A stretch of 64,000 bases of DNA from Myotis daubentonii (lineage: Eukaryota; Chordata; Mammalia; Chiroptera; Vespertilionidae). The position numbers were made by a program, and so were the translations under genes. Where the stretch lies: contig NC_081842.1 of NCBI RefSeq assembly GCF_963259705.1, positions 183,772,349-183,836,348 on the forward strand, written 5' to 3'. Positions 28,101 through 40,100 of this stretch are shown here, piece by piece (the stretch's first letter is position 1; the number at the start of each line of letters is the position of its first letter). The notes beneath the pieces were generated by a model, which saw only the letters and a program-made list of their open reading frames with translations, did not search any database and was not told the DNA's origin.

Positions 28101-31100
28101 ATTAATGATGTGACATTTGAGTTGGACCTTGACTGCATTTTCAGATATAGAGAATATGCATAAAACCAAAGGGTGTTTAATTTGTCTGAGAGAATAACTA
28201 CCGTAGGTTTGGTAGAATATAAGAAAGGCAATAGAGGGAGATAAGGATAAAGTTATTTTGAGGAAATCCTTACATACGGGGGTGGGCAAACATAGGTTTA
28301 CAGTTGTTTGTGTGGAAAAATATGTAATACAAGAAGAATAATACTGTTTTGCATGCTCACAACTGTAAACCTATGTTTGCCCACCCCTATACCTTATTCA
28401 ACACACATTTATATCTGGGATGAATCTTCACTCAGTAAACACTTTTTAAAAATTAATTTTTTAAAATTAAAGTTATTGGGGTGCCATAGCAAATATTTCT
28501 AAATTATTTACTGTGTCCAGGTAAAATAAAATTTATGATGTAACATTTTATCCTTCCTTATCTTCATTTCCGGCCAGGCAACCACTTACCTGCTTTTTGT
28601 TACTGTAGATTAGTTTGCATTTTCTGTTTTGTATTCTTTTTTAAATACATTTTTATTGAGCTTAGAGAGGAAGGGAGAGGGAGAGAGATAGAAACATCAA
28701 TGATGAGAGAAAGTCATTAACTGGCTGCCTCCTGCATAATTGGGGCTCTAGCCCGCAACCAGGGCATATGCCCTGACTTCCTGGTTCTAGGTCCACTGAA
28801 CCACTATGGTCGGGCAGTTTGCATTTTCTAGAGTTCTACATAAATAGAATCACAAAGTACTTACTCTTTTTTTTTTTTTGTGCGGGGAGGGGAAGAGGTC
28901 TGACTTCTTTTACTTAGCATAATTATTTTGAGATTCATCCATATTGTGTGTATCAATGATGATTCATTCCTTTTTATTGCTGAGTTATGTTCCATTATAT
29001 GGATGTACCACAATTTGTTTATCCATTCACCTGTTGATGAATACTTGTTTTTTTTCTAAATTTTATTACAAATAAATCTGCAGTGTACTTTCATGTGTAA
29101 GTATGGGTATATACATGTGCTTTACTTTCTCTTGGGTAAATACCTAAGAGTTGAATGGTTCAATCATCGCACATTGTTTATAATGTAATATAACTCATTA
29201 CATTTGTTTTTATTTATTTAGTTACTTATCTCAATATGGACTCATGGATATTTTATACTTTGGGTTTTAATCCAATAACACTTTATTTTGTTGCTCAAAT
29301 TGTTACAGATTTGGCTGTTGGGAGCTCTTTCAGTTGATTCATGTGTCCCTTTAATAAACCCCCATCAGTGTATGGGTTTTGGTGGTTGTTTTTTTTAGCA
29401 CTTTCTTACTTTTCTGGCATTACGAATGTTCCAGGTCATCATGTATATATTTCTTGCATTTCTCCCAAGAGCTCTGGTTCCTTTTATTGGATAATGGTAT
29501 TAGAAACCAAGGGTGCCTGTTATTACTGGGTATTGTTGCTTCTAGGCCCTCTGAGCAAGAAAATGTGTGTATACTAACATATATATGTGTATGTATATGT
29601 ATATGTACACACATCTACGAATATTTTTATATGTAACCATCTTATCTACATTAAGCTAAACATGACTTTCTACTGATGTCTCCAACTCTAATTCATTATT
29701 ACATGGCTTTTTCTAGCCTCTTACCTATAAATTTCCACTCCAATAGTGAGAAATCTAGCTCCCACCATCTGCCACATATTTATTTAGTTGTTCCATTTAA
29801 GTACATATCTATAGCATTATTGGAACTGTTATCCGGTACCCCTGTGGAAAACAACTTTATTAATTAGAGTACAGTGCTTATATGCAATTCCTTTTGCTTT
29901 TAGTCTTACAGACTCCACTAATTTATAAAGTTACTTAGGTTAGCACCTTTTCCTCCACTCCCTTGAGTGAAGTTGTCTTATCTATATATGTAAAAGCCCA
30001 GCAACTGAATGGCGGAACGACCAGAACAACCACCAGGAGCTGCCCCCTGGTGGTCAGTGCGCTCCCACAGTGGAGCGCCCCTGGGCTGACCAGGATTAGC
30101 AGTGCTCCTACAGCGGAAGCAGCCACTCAGAAGGCGGGTCTACAGTTGCTCAGCTGACCGGGATGAGCAGCGTTCCCACAGCAGGCCGATCCCCGCAGGC
30201 CATGCCCCCAACCAGTGCACGAATCTGTGTACTGGGTCTCTAGTACATTTATAACACTTAGATTTTTTAGTTATAGCCTGCATTCCATCCTGAGATTGCC
30301 TGACCTCCTAAATGAGTTTTTAAAATTTGCATTTTGTAAAGTTCACTCTTTGTGCTGCAGAGTTTTATGGGTTTTGACAAGTGCATCATATCGTGTTACC
30401 ATAAGAGTATCATATAAAATAGTTCACTACTCTAAGAAAACAATAATCACATGTATTTCAGCTAATCAAGTTGCAAGTGCTGATACTACATTTGTTTTTC
30501 AAAAGCTGAGTATTAGTTTAATTCATTACAGTAAATTACTGCTTTGTTCCTATTACCCTATTAACTCCTGGGGATACATCTGGAGCAGGAGATAGGAAAA
30601 AAGACTATTCTTAAGGAATACAAGGTGGGGCAAAAGTAGGCTTACAATTGAGAGTACTCGAAACACAGAGTTTATTCTTATATTCTTATTTATTATTTTC
30701 CATATGAACAACTGCAAACCTACTTTTGCCCCATCCTCTATATGGTCTTATTTAGAAAAATAAGGTGAATATAAATGAAACAACTAGAAAACTAAAAGGA
30801 TAGTGTAAATTAAACTGACAAGTAGTTTGGAGAGCTAAGGAAATTTAGTTAAGGAAAGGTCTTTGAAGACTCATTGAGTAAAGCAACTTATAGGGAAGAT
30901 GTGACTCTTGACCAGGCATTTGTGGCAACTGTTAGATTTGAAGGTCAGGTACCTAGTTTAACAACAGGAGTGTAGTCTTACAAGGAGGGAAGAACAAGCA
31001 AGTGTATGGGAGAGTAGAATGTCTGAAAAAAATGATTTTAAATAATTTGTAGAAGTAAATATATTTTGTAGATATATCATAAGGAAAATGATCATGTGAA

Positions 31101-34100
31101 ATGAACATAAATCTAGATCTATAAAAATTATCTTTTTGCTGTTGTCTGCCCCTTCCTTCCCTTGTAGCATTTATGACTTTATATTCATAGATGCTAACAA
31201 ATAATAAAGAAATGTTAAGTAAGTTTTTAGGTAAAAAAATTGAAGATATTTTCAGATTTTATTTTTCTTACTTTTTTCTTTTTTCAATTTAGATGAATTG
31301 TCACCACCTTTCTCTGAACAACACAATAGGGAACAAATTTTAATGGGCTTGGAAAAGTTTATTCAAAAAGAATATGATGGTATGTCATATTTTAAAAATT
31401 GATGTTTGTTTGTTTTTTTACTATAGTCACTTGATCTGAGTTTCATTCATTTTTTTAAAAAGTGTTTATTGAATGTTATGTGTTAGATACTCTTCTAGGT
31501 GCTGGGGATACAGTGCTAATAAAAGGTGAAACCTGCTCTCATGAAGCTTATATTAAGAGGGGGAGACATAGTCAAGTGAAAAAAATATGTATGTAATATA
31601 AAATTAGGAAATAAATGCTATTAAAGTTCAGGAGTTAAAAGGATAGTAATGGGGTATTATAGTAGTTCTTTCTGATAAAGTGACATTTGAGCAGAGCCAT
31701 AAATAATATGAGGGAGCAACTAATATGAATATCTAAGGAGAGAACATTCTAGAAAGAAAGAGTAACAAATATAAACACTCCACGATTGGGTTATGTTTGG
31801 TATGTTTGAAGACCAGCCAGGAAGTCAGTATGGCTGGAGTGGAGTCAATGAAGTGACTGTACTAGAAAGATGAGGTTAGAGAGGTAGGCTAGAGACTGGA
31901 TCATTAGGGCCTTATAGATGTTGATAGAAGGACTTTGAATTTTATTTTGAGTATCTAATGAGAAGCTTCTGGAGGATTTTGACTCTTAAGTGATATTATC
32001 TGAGAGAACAGAGTATAGATTCATAAGAATAGAAGCAAGCAGAATATTTAAGAGGCTGCTGCATAGGTTCAGATGAGACATAACAGTGATTTGAAAGAAT
32101 AGATGAGAAATGGTCAGAGTTAAGATATATCTTGAATATAGAGCCAGCGGGATTCGCTGATGCATTACATGTTAGATGTGAGGAAAAGGAGTCAGGGATG
32201 GTTTCAAAGTATTTACCTTAATAGTTGGGTGGTGCTATTTAACTGAGATGGCAAAAATAGCAGAAGGAGCAGGTTTTGAGTATAGGGGTGAAAAATCAAG
32301 AGTTCTATAGCCAAGTATTTTAGAAAAGAATAAAGAATTGATTTATAATCAGAATGAAGTAGTACTTTTAAAAGATAATCTGTTATGTGCTATAAGATTC
32401 CATATTTGAATTATATTTGCTATTATGTAAAATACTTGAGGCCGGTGCACAAAAATTTGTGCACTTGGGGTGGGGAGAGGAGGTCCCTCAGCCCGGCCTG
32501 TGCCCTCTCGCAGTCTGGGACCCATCGGGAGATAACGACCTGCTGGCTTAGCCCTGCTCCTGGGTGGCAGAGGGCAGGCCCAATCCCTAGGTGCAGCCCC
32601 TGGTCGGGCTCAGATTGGGGAGTTGGGGCGCCGCCCCCTGTCATGCACAGAGCAGGGCGGATCGGGAGGTTGCGATGCCACCCTCAGTCACGCTCAGGGT
32701 AGGGCCGATTGGGGGGTTGGTGCACCGCCCCCTGTCACACTCAAGGCAGGGTCGATAGGGAGGTTGCGGCACCACCCCCTGTCACACACACAGCAGGGCC
32801 CATCAGGGGGGTTGGGGCTCCGTACCCTGTCACACACAGAGCAGGGCCCATCAGGGGGTTGGGGAGCTCCCCCGTCACACACAGAGCAGGACCGATCAGA
32901 GGGTTGGGGCTCCGCACCCTGTCACACCCAGAGCCCGCAGGGCGATCAGGGGTTTGGTCGCTGCCCCCTGTCACACTGATCACGGTGCTGGGAGGCCTGC
33001 TGCTCTGCTGATCCGGGGCCAGGACGCCTCTCGGCTCCGCTGATCCAGGGGTCCTGAGGCCTCGAGGCTCCGCTGATCCCGGGGCCGGGAGGCCTCTCGG
33101 CTCCACTGATCCCAGGGTCCTGAGGCCTCTCGGCTCCGCTGATCGCGGGGCTGGGTCGCCTCTCGGCTCCGTTGATCCGGGGGCCGGGAGGCCTTGCAGC
33201 TCCGCTGATCCCGGGTCCCTGAGGCCTCTCTGCCCTGCCGCTTCAGGGCTGTTTGGCTTCGCTGTGCTTGGAGCCTGAGTATGCAATTTAACCGCCATCT
33301 TTTAGCTTCTATAATTGAAACATTGTATCTTTTGGAGTTGTTGCTTCAGGAGCTCAGAGCCCCGCAGCTGCAGAAGGGGAACCTTGGCTTCCTCCATCGC
33401 TGGGGCAACCAAGCCTCCTGTTCTCAGCTGCCTGGCTGCCGGCCAGTTAATTTGCATATCTCGCTGATTAGCCAATGGGAAGGGTAGCGGTCGTACACCA
33501 ATTACCATGTTTCTCTTTTATTAGTGTAGATTGACCAAATCAAAAGTCCCTGTTAAATTAAACTGATGCACATTTTTATTTGCTCATGAACATAACTTCT
33601 TTTATATCTCAGTTATCGTTGAAATTTCAAGTTAGGGTATCAGAACTGAAAGGGAGGATTAAGTTTTGAAAATATAGAGTTTGTTATCTAAATGTATAGT
33701 CTATAAGAATTAATAGGGAGAAAAACCTGATCCTGTTAAGTCACAGCTTGTTTGAAGTGGCATCTGTAACGAATGATACTGAGAATGAGAAGATAGTCCT
33801 ATCATAATTTATATCAAATGGATTACTGTCTCACTTTTGGAGGAAAATTAATTCTATTTACTAAGGTGATATTTATAGGACTACTTGAATTGTGCCTTAA
33901 GAAAACTAGTTTTATTTCCAAGACATAAATCTCTAAGTATTGGTCTTAACTATTGGTAGTGATGTTGAGGATGAATTTATGAGATAGTTAAGTTGGAAGA
34001 AGCTAAAGACTTGGTGGTTTTTTTTGATGTGGAGGAGTTAAGAATCACACATATATTTCTGACTTGGGCAACTGAGTCAATGATGATACTGTTTTCTGAG

Positions 34101-37100
34101 AAGGATTTTAGAAATAATAGTAGGTTGGAGATGAAGTTGATAGTTTAGTTTTGACTTGTTGAATTTATGATCTCTGGAAAAATGGAAGAAGCAGTTAGAT
34201 ACATGGATGTGGGAACTTGAGCAAAAGATCTGCATTTTAGATGAGTGTTTTATATTGGAATTTCTCAGTATATCTGTCAATGGTAGGTAATTTAGGGCAT
34301 AAAATGTGGACGAGATCATTTGTGTTAGGTCATAGGTAGGTAATAGAAGACTCCTCTTTCCTGCTAATTATAAAACTTTTGACTTTTTTTTTGCTTAGAA
34401 AAGGCAAGATTGTGCTTATTTGGCTCTTCTAAGAATGGATTTGGATTTCGTGATAGTGATCTGGATATTTGTATGACCCTAGAAGGCCACGAAAATGCAG
34501 AGGTAAGAGTTAGTGTTTGGAAAGAGGTATGGAAGTTTATTTTCTTCCAGTGATTAATCTATTTTTAATTTGTCTGTAGTATTGATAAAAATATATGGTG
34601 TCATTATTTGTGTAAATATATTAGCAATAGCAGTGTTTGAAATGTAAGGTCATATAATTTTCAGAGACATTAAAATATTTAAATAAGTAACTTTACCGTT
34701 TGAGTAATTTTATAATGCAAAAATCATGGCACTGAGAGTTACAAGTGCTTGTAATAAATTGTTGGAGGAGGAACCAAGATGGCGGCGTAAGGTACAGACC
34801 TGTGTGTGCTGCCTCCCACAATAACATTGAAAATACCAACTATAAGACAAAACAGCTATCATTCAGAACCATGGGAAAGCTGGCCCAGTGGAAGTTCTAC
34901 AACTGGAAGGAAAGAAAGAAGAGCATTGAGACTGAGTAGGATATGCAGAGGTGCCAAGAACAGAGGTACGGAGTTGCGCACCAGGTGGGCTGCAACTGGA
35001 TGCGCGGTTTTTTTCAATCGAAAGGGGTTACAAACTCTTGAATCCACTGAGCTTATTTGGGGCGGGATTCTGAGGTCCCCAACCCCTATGGGGAGAGGCG
35101 GGACAGCCTTGCAGCAGGTCGGAAAGCGAGGGTGGCTTTCTCGCAGAGCTGCTTGCTGGCACTCAGTGACATAGACACATGGAGTCGCGGAGTGGCGAGG
35201 AGTCACGGATACGCCATTGCTGTTTGCTCTGCCCTGGTGACTCCCTGAGACCCCGCCCTACTCAATTTACGTCCCCACCCAAGCTGTGCCAGTGGCACAA
35301 AAGGAACCACCTGCGCATTTGCAGCTTAACCCAACACACTGCAGATTTCAACTCCTCGCACCCATAAGGGACACACTCAAGAAGCAGAATCAGGTTTGGA
35401 GGAAGCTGGAACCGGACCCAGCTGGGCTGGCAACATGGAACCACTGTACCAGCAAACGCACAAACAGGTCCACCAGATCCAGTCTCTCATGGGATGCCAG
35501 GAGACGGCAGACAAGCAGTCTGTGCACTTAGTAGAAAATGAAATCCAAGCAAACATACCAGATATTCAGCCAGCAAGAACACCTGGAGATTTTGTCCAGC
35601 AAGGCGCCGCCCAACAAAAGACAGAATACCAAACTTCGTGTTGACCCGTTAAAGTATGATGTCCAGCACCTGCAGATGGCTCTCAGAAACTTCCAGCATT
35701 GGCGATACGCAAGGGAGCAGCAGGAGAGAAAGCGAGAGGAGCTTCTGTCTCCCACCTTCACCCCCAACGTGGGATGCAGCGCCCCCTGGGAGGCTGCGAC
35801 GGCCCCTGGGAGGCTGCGACAGCCCCTGGGAGGCTGAGACGGTTCCTGTGAGGCCGAACACAGGGACACGTTGCGGATGGAAATAGCTACATTTTCCATG
35901 TGTATGACCCGGCAACAAAAAGCATACACCTATGGATGAGGACAGTGTGGGAGGAAGGGCAGAAGGTGGGGTGGGAACTGGGTTGAGGGGAGCTATGGGG
36001 GGAAAAAGTGGGAACAACTAATAATCTAAACAATAAAGATTTATTTAAAAACAATTTTAAAATTGTTGGAAAAAGTTAATGTACCATAGAGTTGGAATTT
36101 TTTTCTTTAGAATCAATGAGAAGTTGGTGCTTCAGTTCGGTAGTGTTGATCTCACTCTCTTTTCATACCTCTTCCATTAGGTCATGTCTTTGTATTGCTA
36201 AAGATAGAATAGAAAGGTAGACATATAACTTATAACTTGTTTGTGTTCTACAAGTTCATTGCAATTTTGGGGTACTTAGAACACTTTTTTTTCTATGGAA
36301 GCAATGTTATAAATTATTTGTACTAATATAGCTTTACAGTGAGAAAGGCTGATAGGAAAAAAATTGATTTGAAATATGGTGTTAGAGGAGAGCTCTATTA
36401 ATACCCTTGGACTACCAGAAAGACAAAAGGGGGTCCTAGAACAAATTCAACCTAAAACATTGCTGGGGGCAAAAATGATGAAACTGAAGCTTTCCTACTT
36501 TGGGCATATCATAAGAAGTCAGGGTTCTTTAGATATGTCAAAAATGCTGTGAGAAATAAAAGTCAGCAGGAAAAGAGGAAGACCAAATATGAGATGGATT
36601 GACTTTATAGAAGAAGCCCATAGGCATGAGTCTACAGGAGCTGAGTAGGGCTATTGAGGTCAGGACATTGTGGACATTCATAGGGTCTCCAGGATTTGTA
36701 GCCAACTCAGTAGCACATAATATATAGGATAGCTTTTAGAAACTCATTTTGAATGAGGAGGGAAATTAAAATCTGTTGAGTCCCTTGTATACACTTTTAC
36801 AGAATCTCGTTTCACTCTTACAACCACCTTTGAGGTCGAAAATTTCCCCCATTTTACAGATGAGGAAACTGAGGCTTTGAAAGATAAACGTACTTGCCCA
36901 AGTTCACAGCTAATAAATGATGGAGCTGGCATTCATACCCATGTCTGTCTGACTCCAGAGTTCATGTTCTTTTCATTGTATCTCACTGCTTCTCTGTAAT
37001 TTATTTAACCTAAAATGTAGTTGAAATACAGTACTAATGATTCTGTAGACCTTAGCCACTACTTTCTGAAATTGAAAGCTTTCTTAGTTCCACCTTGAGA

Positions 37101-40100
37101 TGCCAGGAGCAGACCTTCCCCCAGAGCACTTTCATCAGTGGGAGTGGGTAGTTAGGCCTTTCTTCTTTGTGTACCAGGCCTCAACATTGGGAACAAGATT
37201 ATCCAAGCTCCAGTAAAGAAAGGGGCTGATGGGACAAGAAAAAGTATCCCAGGCCTTCCTAGCAGCAACTAGAAAAGGAAGGGATCCCTATAGTTGCTCA
37301 TTCCCTTACTAGCATAGTTATTGCTATTTATAGTTATTACTTGCAAGATTGGGGCGAGGCCAAGCTTCTGGCTATCTGTAGTGGTGTCAGTATAGCCTCT
37401 GTTGTATTATAAAAGAATTCAGCAGAATAGTGAACTGTGTGTTTCTGAAATAGTTTTTTCAAAAAGTGGTTTTAGAATTGTTAGAACCAGAGTAGAGATG
37501 GCAGTGATATTTGGTAGATTCTTATTTCTGGCTCTAAGAAATAGCTTCAGGTGTTTATTAACATCTTATTCTATAATGAAACTGAAAAGTTGTAAAATAT
37601 TTTAGTTCTTTTTTTTTTATATATTAAATCTTTATTGTTCAGATTATTACATTTGTTCCTCTTTTTCCCCCCCCATAACTCCCCTCCTCCCAGTTCCTGC
37701 CCCACCCTCCGCCCTCACTCCCCACCCACTGTCCTCTTCCATAGGTGCACGATTTTTGTCCAGTCTCTTCCCGCATCTCCCACACCCCTTTACCCCCCAA
37801 GAATAATCAGTCCATTCCCTTTCTATGTCCCTGATTCTATTATAATCAACAGTTCATTCTGTTCATCAGATTATTTATTCACTTGATTCTTAGATTCACT
37901 TGTTGATAGATGCGTATTTATTGTTCATAATTTGTATCTTTACTACCTTTTTCTTCTTCTTCCTCTTCTTAAAGGATACTGCCGGGGTCCAACCCCGGCA
38001 GGATACCTTTCAGCATTTCATATAATCCTGGTTTGGTGGTGATGAACTCCTTTAGCTTTTCCTTATCTGTGAAGCTCTTTATCTGACCTTCAATTCTGAA
38101 TGATAGCTTTGCTGGATAAAGTAATCTTGGTTGTAGGTTCTTGGCATTCTCACTTTGAATATTTCTTGCCACTCCCTTCTGGCCTGCAAAGTTTCTGTTG
38201 AGAAATCAGCTGACAGTCGTATGGGTATTCCCTTGTAGGTAACTGAGTTTCTTTCTATTGCTGCTTTTAAGATTCTCTCTTTGTCTTTTGCTCTTGGCAT
38301 TTTAATTATGATGTGTCTTGGTGTGATCCTTTTTGGATTCCTTTTGTTTGGGGTTCTCTGCACTTCCTGGACTTGTAAGTCTATTTCTTTCACCAGGAAG
38401 GGGAAGTTTTCTGTCATTATTTCTTCAAATAGGTTTTCAATATCTTGCTCTCTCTCATCTTCTGGCACCCCTATAATTCTGATGTTGGTACGCTTGAAGC
38501 TGTCCCAGATGCTCCTTACACTATGTTAGTATTTTCGGATTCTTTTTTCATTTTGCTTTTCCAGTTGGGTGTCTTTTGCTTCTTCGCATTTCAAATCTTT
38601 GACTTGATTCTTGCGCTCCTCTGGTCTGCTGTTGGGTGTCTGTATAATATTCTTTGTTTCAGTCAGTGTCTGCTTAATTTCTAGTTGGTTCTTTATCACA
38701 ACATCGAGGGTCTCATTAGGTTTCTTGTAGATCTCAATAAGTTTATCGGCGGCTTCTAGACAGTTCTTGAGAGACCTTAAAAGTGTGGTTCTGAACTCAA
38801 TATCCTCCATTGACAATTTTGTCCTGTTTCTTTGTCTCCGCATTTTTTATGCTTTCTTGGTGCACCCCCTAGTGGTCTTTGTGCGCAGTCTTGTTGTAGT
38901 TAAGCCTTGATTGTTGTAGTTAATACTGGGGGGATTTGACCTCCAGGCCAACTGGCTGTGAGAATCAGCTGTGTCTGCAGTGGGAAAACTTCTGTCCTCT
39001 GGGGAAGTGCTAATCTAGCCTTTGCCTGAGGCTATCCGGCAAATGCCTCTGTGCAGGGCTTGGGTGGGGCGGGTCACACGGGATCAAACAGGGTGGGCGG
39101 TGCGAGCAGTTATGGCTGCTCTCAGTCCCGTCCCCAGAGGCTCTGCCTCTCAGAGTCCCAGCAACCGCTGCAAACCTCGGAGAGAAAGCTGCCCTGGAGT
39201 TCCGACCGATGCCAGACAGTCGCGCTTCTCTCTGGGTCCCCAGAGACTCGCCCAGAACTGGAGCTCAGAGCCTGAGCCTCCCTCCTGATTGAAAACGACA
39301 ACCGCGCCCTCAGCCACCAGCCTGCTCTGCACGCACCTCCGCACCTTTGTATTTTCCGCACTGCGCCTCCTCTGAGTCTCGGTATGCCGTTCTCTTTCCT
39401 TCTAGTTGAAGAATTTCCCCTCAGCCAGCTTTCCTGTGGTTCTGGGTGATGTCCGTTCAGTCTTTTAGTTGTATTTTTGAAGTGGTTGTTCGAGGCAGCA
39501 AACTCTGGTGTTTACCTATGCCGCCATCTTGGTTTCTCCTTAGTTCTTTTTAACTAACTTCTATTAAGGTGGCATCTACCTGGAGAGTTGCCCCTTTCCA
39601 TTTTGAAGATCAAGAATTGAGGGAATTGAAAATAATTTTTATCTAGGGAAGAGGTTAGAGTTTTAGGTATCTCCTATATAAAATTTAATAATCAGACTTC
39701 TAATTACTAAGGATTTATGTATTACATGTAATCTGTGGAAGGTTGAAACAGGGAAAAAGAATAATTTTTTTTCAGATGAGCCATAATTGAAAACTTAAAA
39801 TTTATCGTACATTTACATTCTTGCATAATAAGAGGAAAATAACCTCTTATTTTATTGTGTGTTAATTAGTAAAGAAAGTTTCCCTTGAAATCCCCTAGTT
39901 AAGCTGCAATGGCTACTGCTTTCTTGAAGCTAAAAAGAGCATGTTGGGTTGCCGAAACCGGTTTGGCTCAGTGGATAGAGCGTCGGCCTGTGGACTGAAA
40001 GGTCCCAGGTTCAATTCCGGTCAAGGGCATGTACCTGGGTTGCGGGCACATCCCCAGTGGGGGATGTGCAGGAGGCGGCTGATCGATGTTTCTGACTCTC

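Larger units (their letters stand above)
34767..36059 (+). mobile_element. Chimeric retroelement: L1 5' UTR + GOSR2 exons + VNTR + L1 3' UTR
   Basis: Starts GGAGGAACCAAGATGGCGGC, the same start as the HAL1-like copies. An L1-type 5' UTR runs to about 35400, followed by a GOSR2-derived segment (35435-35769), four roughly 20-bp GCCCCTGGGAGGCTGCGAC units (35778-35860), a linker, and from about 35925 the shared 3' UTR (ACCTATGGATGAGGACAGTG) to CAATAAAGATTT and an A-rich tail. A perfect 11-bp target duplication AAATTGTTGGA flanks the whole (34756-34766 and 36060-36070), so it inserted as one RNA-derived unit. It has neither ORF1 nor ORF2. Confidence 0.9.
37614..39539 (-). mobile_element. HAL1-like (ORF2-less) L1 element, copy 2
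   Basis: Same layout as the other two: 5' start GGAGAAACCAAGATGGCGGC, 5' UTR, frame-broken ORF1, short 3' UTR, CAATAAAGATTTAAT tail. Target duplication TTAGTTCTTTTT at 37602-37613 and 39540-39551. It carries a 21-bp secondary insertion at 37980-38000. Confidence 0.86.

Noticed and set aside
32623..33298. Repetitive open frames, one of 185 codons antisense
   Set aside because: Periodic because of the Helitron minisatellites, not because of a repeat protein.
35538..35837. 99-codon GOSR2-like open frame as a working gene
   Set aside because: It lacks the start, the SNARE motif and the membrane anchor, and its end is translated from VNTR sequence.
39949..40025. tRNA-like A and B boxes
   Set aside because: They form the tRNA-derived head of a SINE; no cloverleaf-complete tRNA gene is present.
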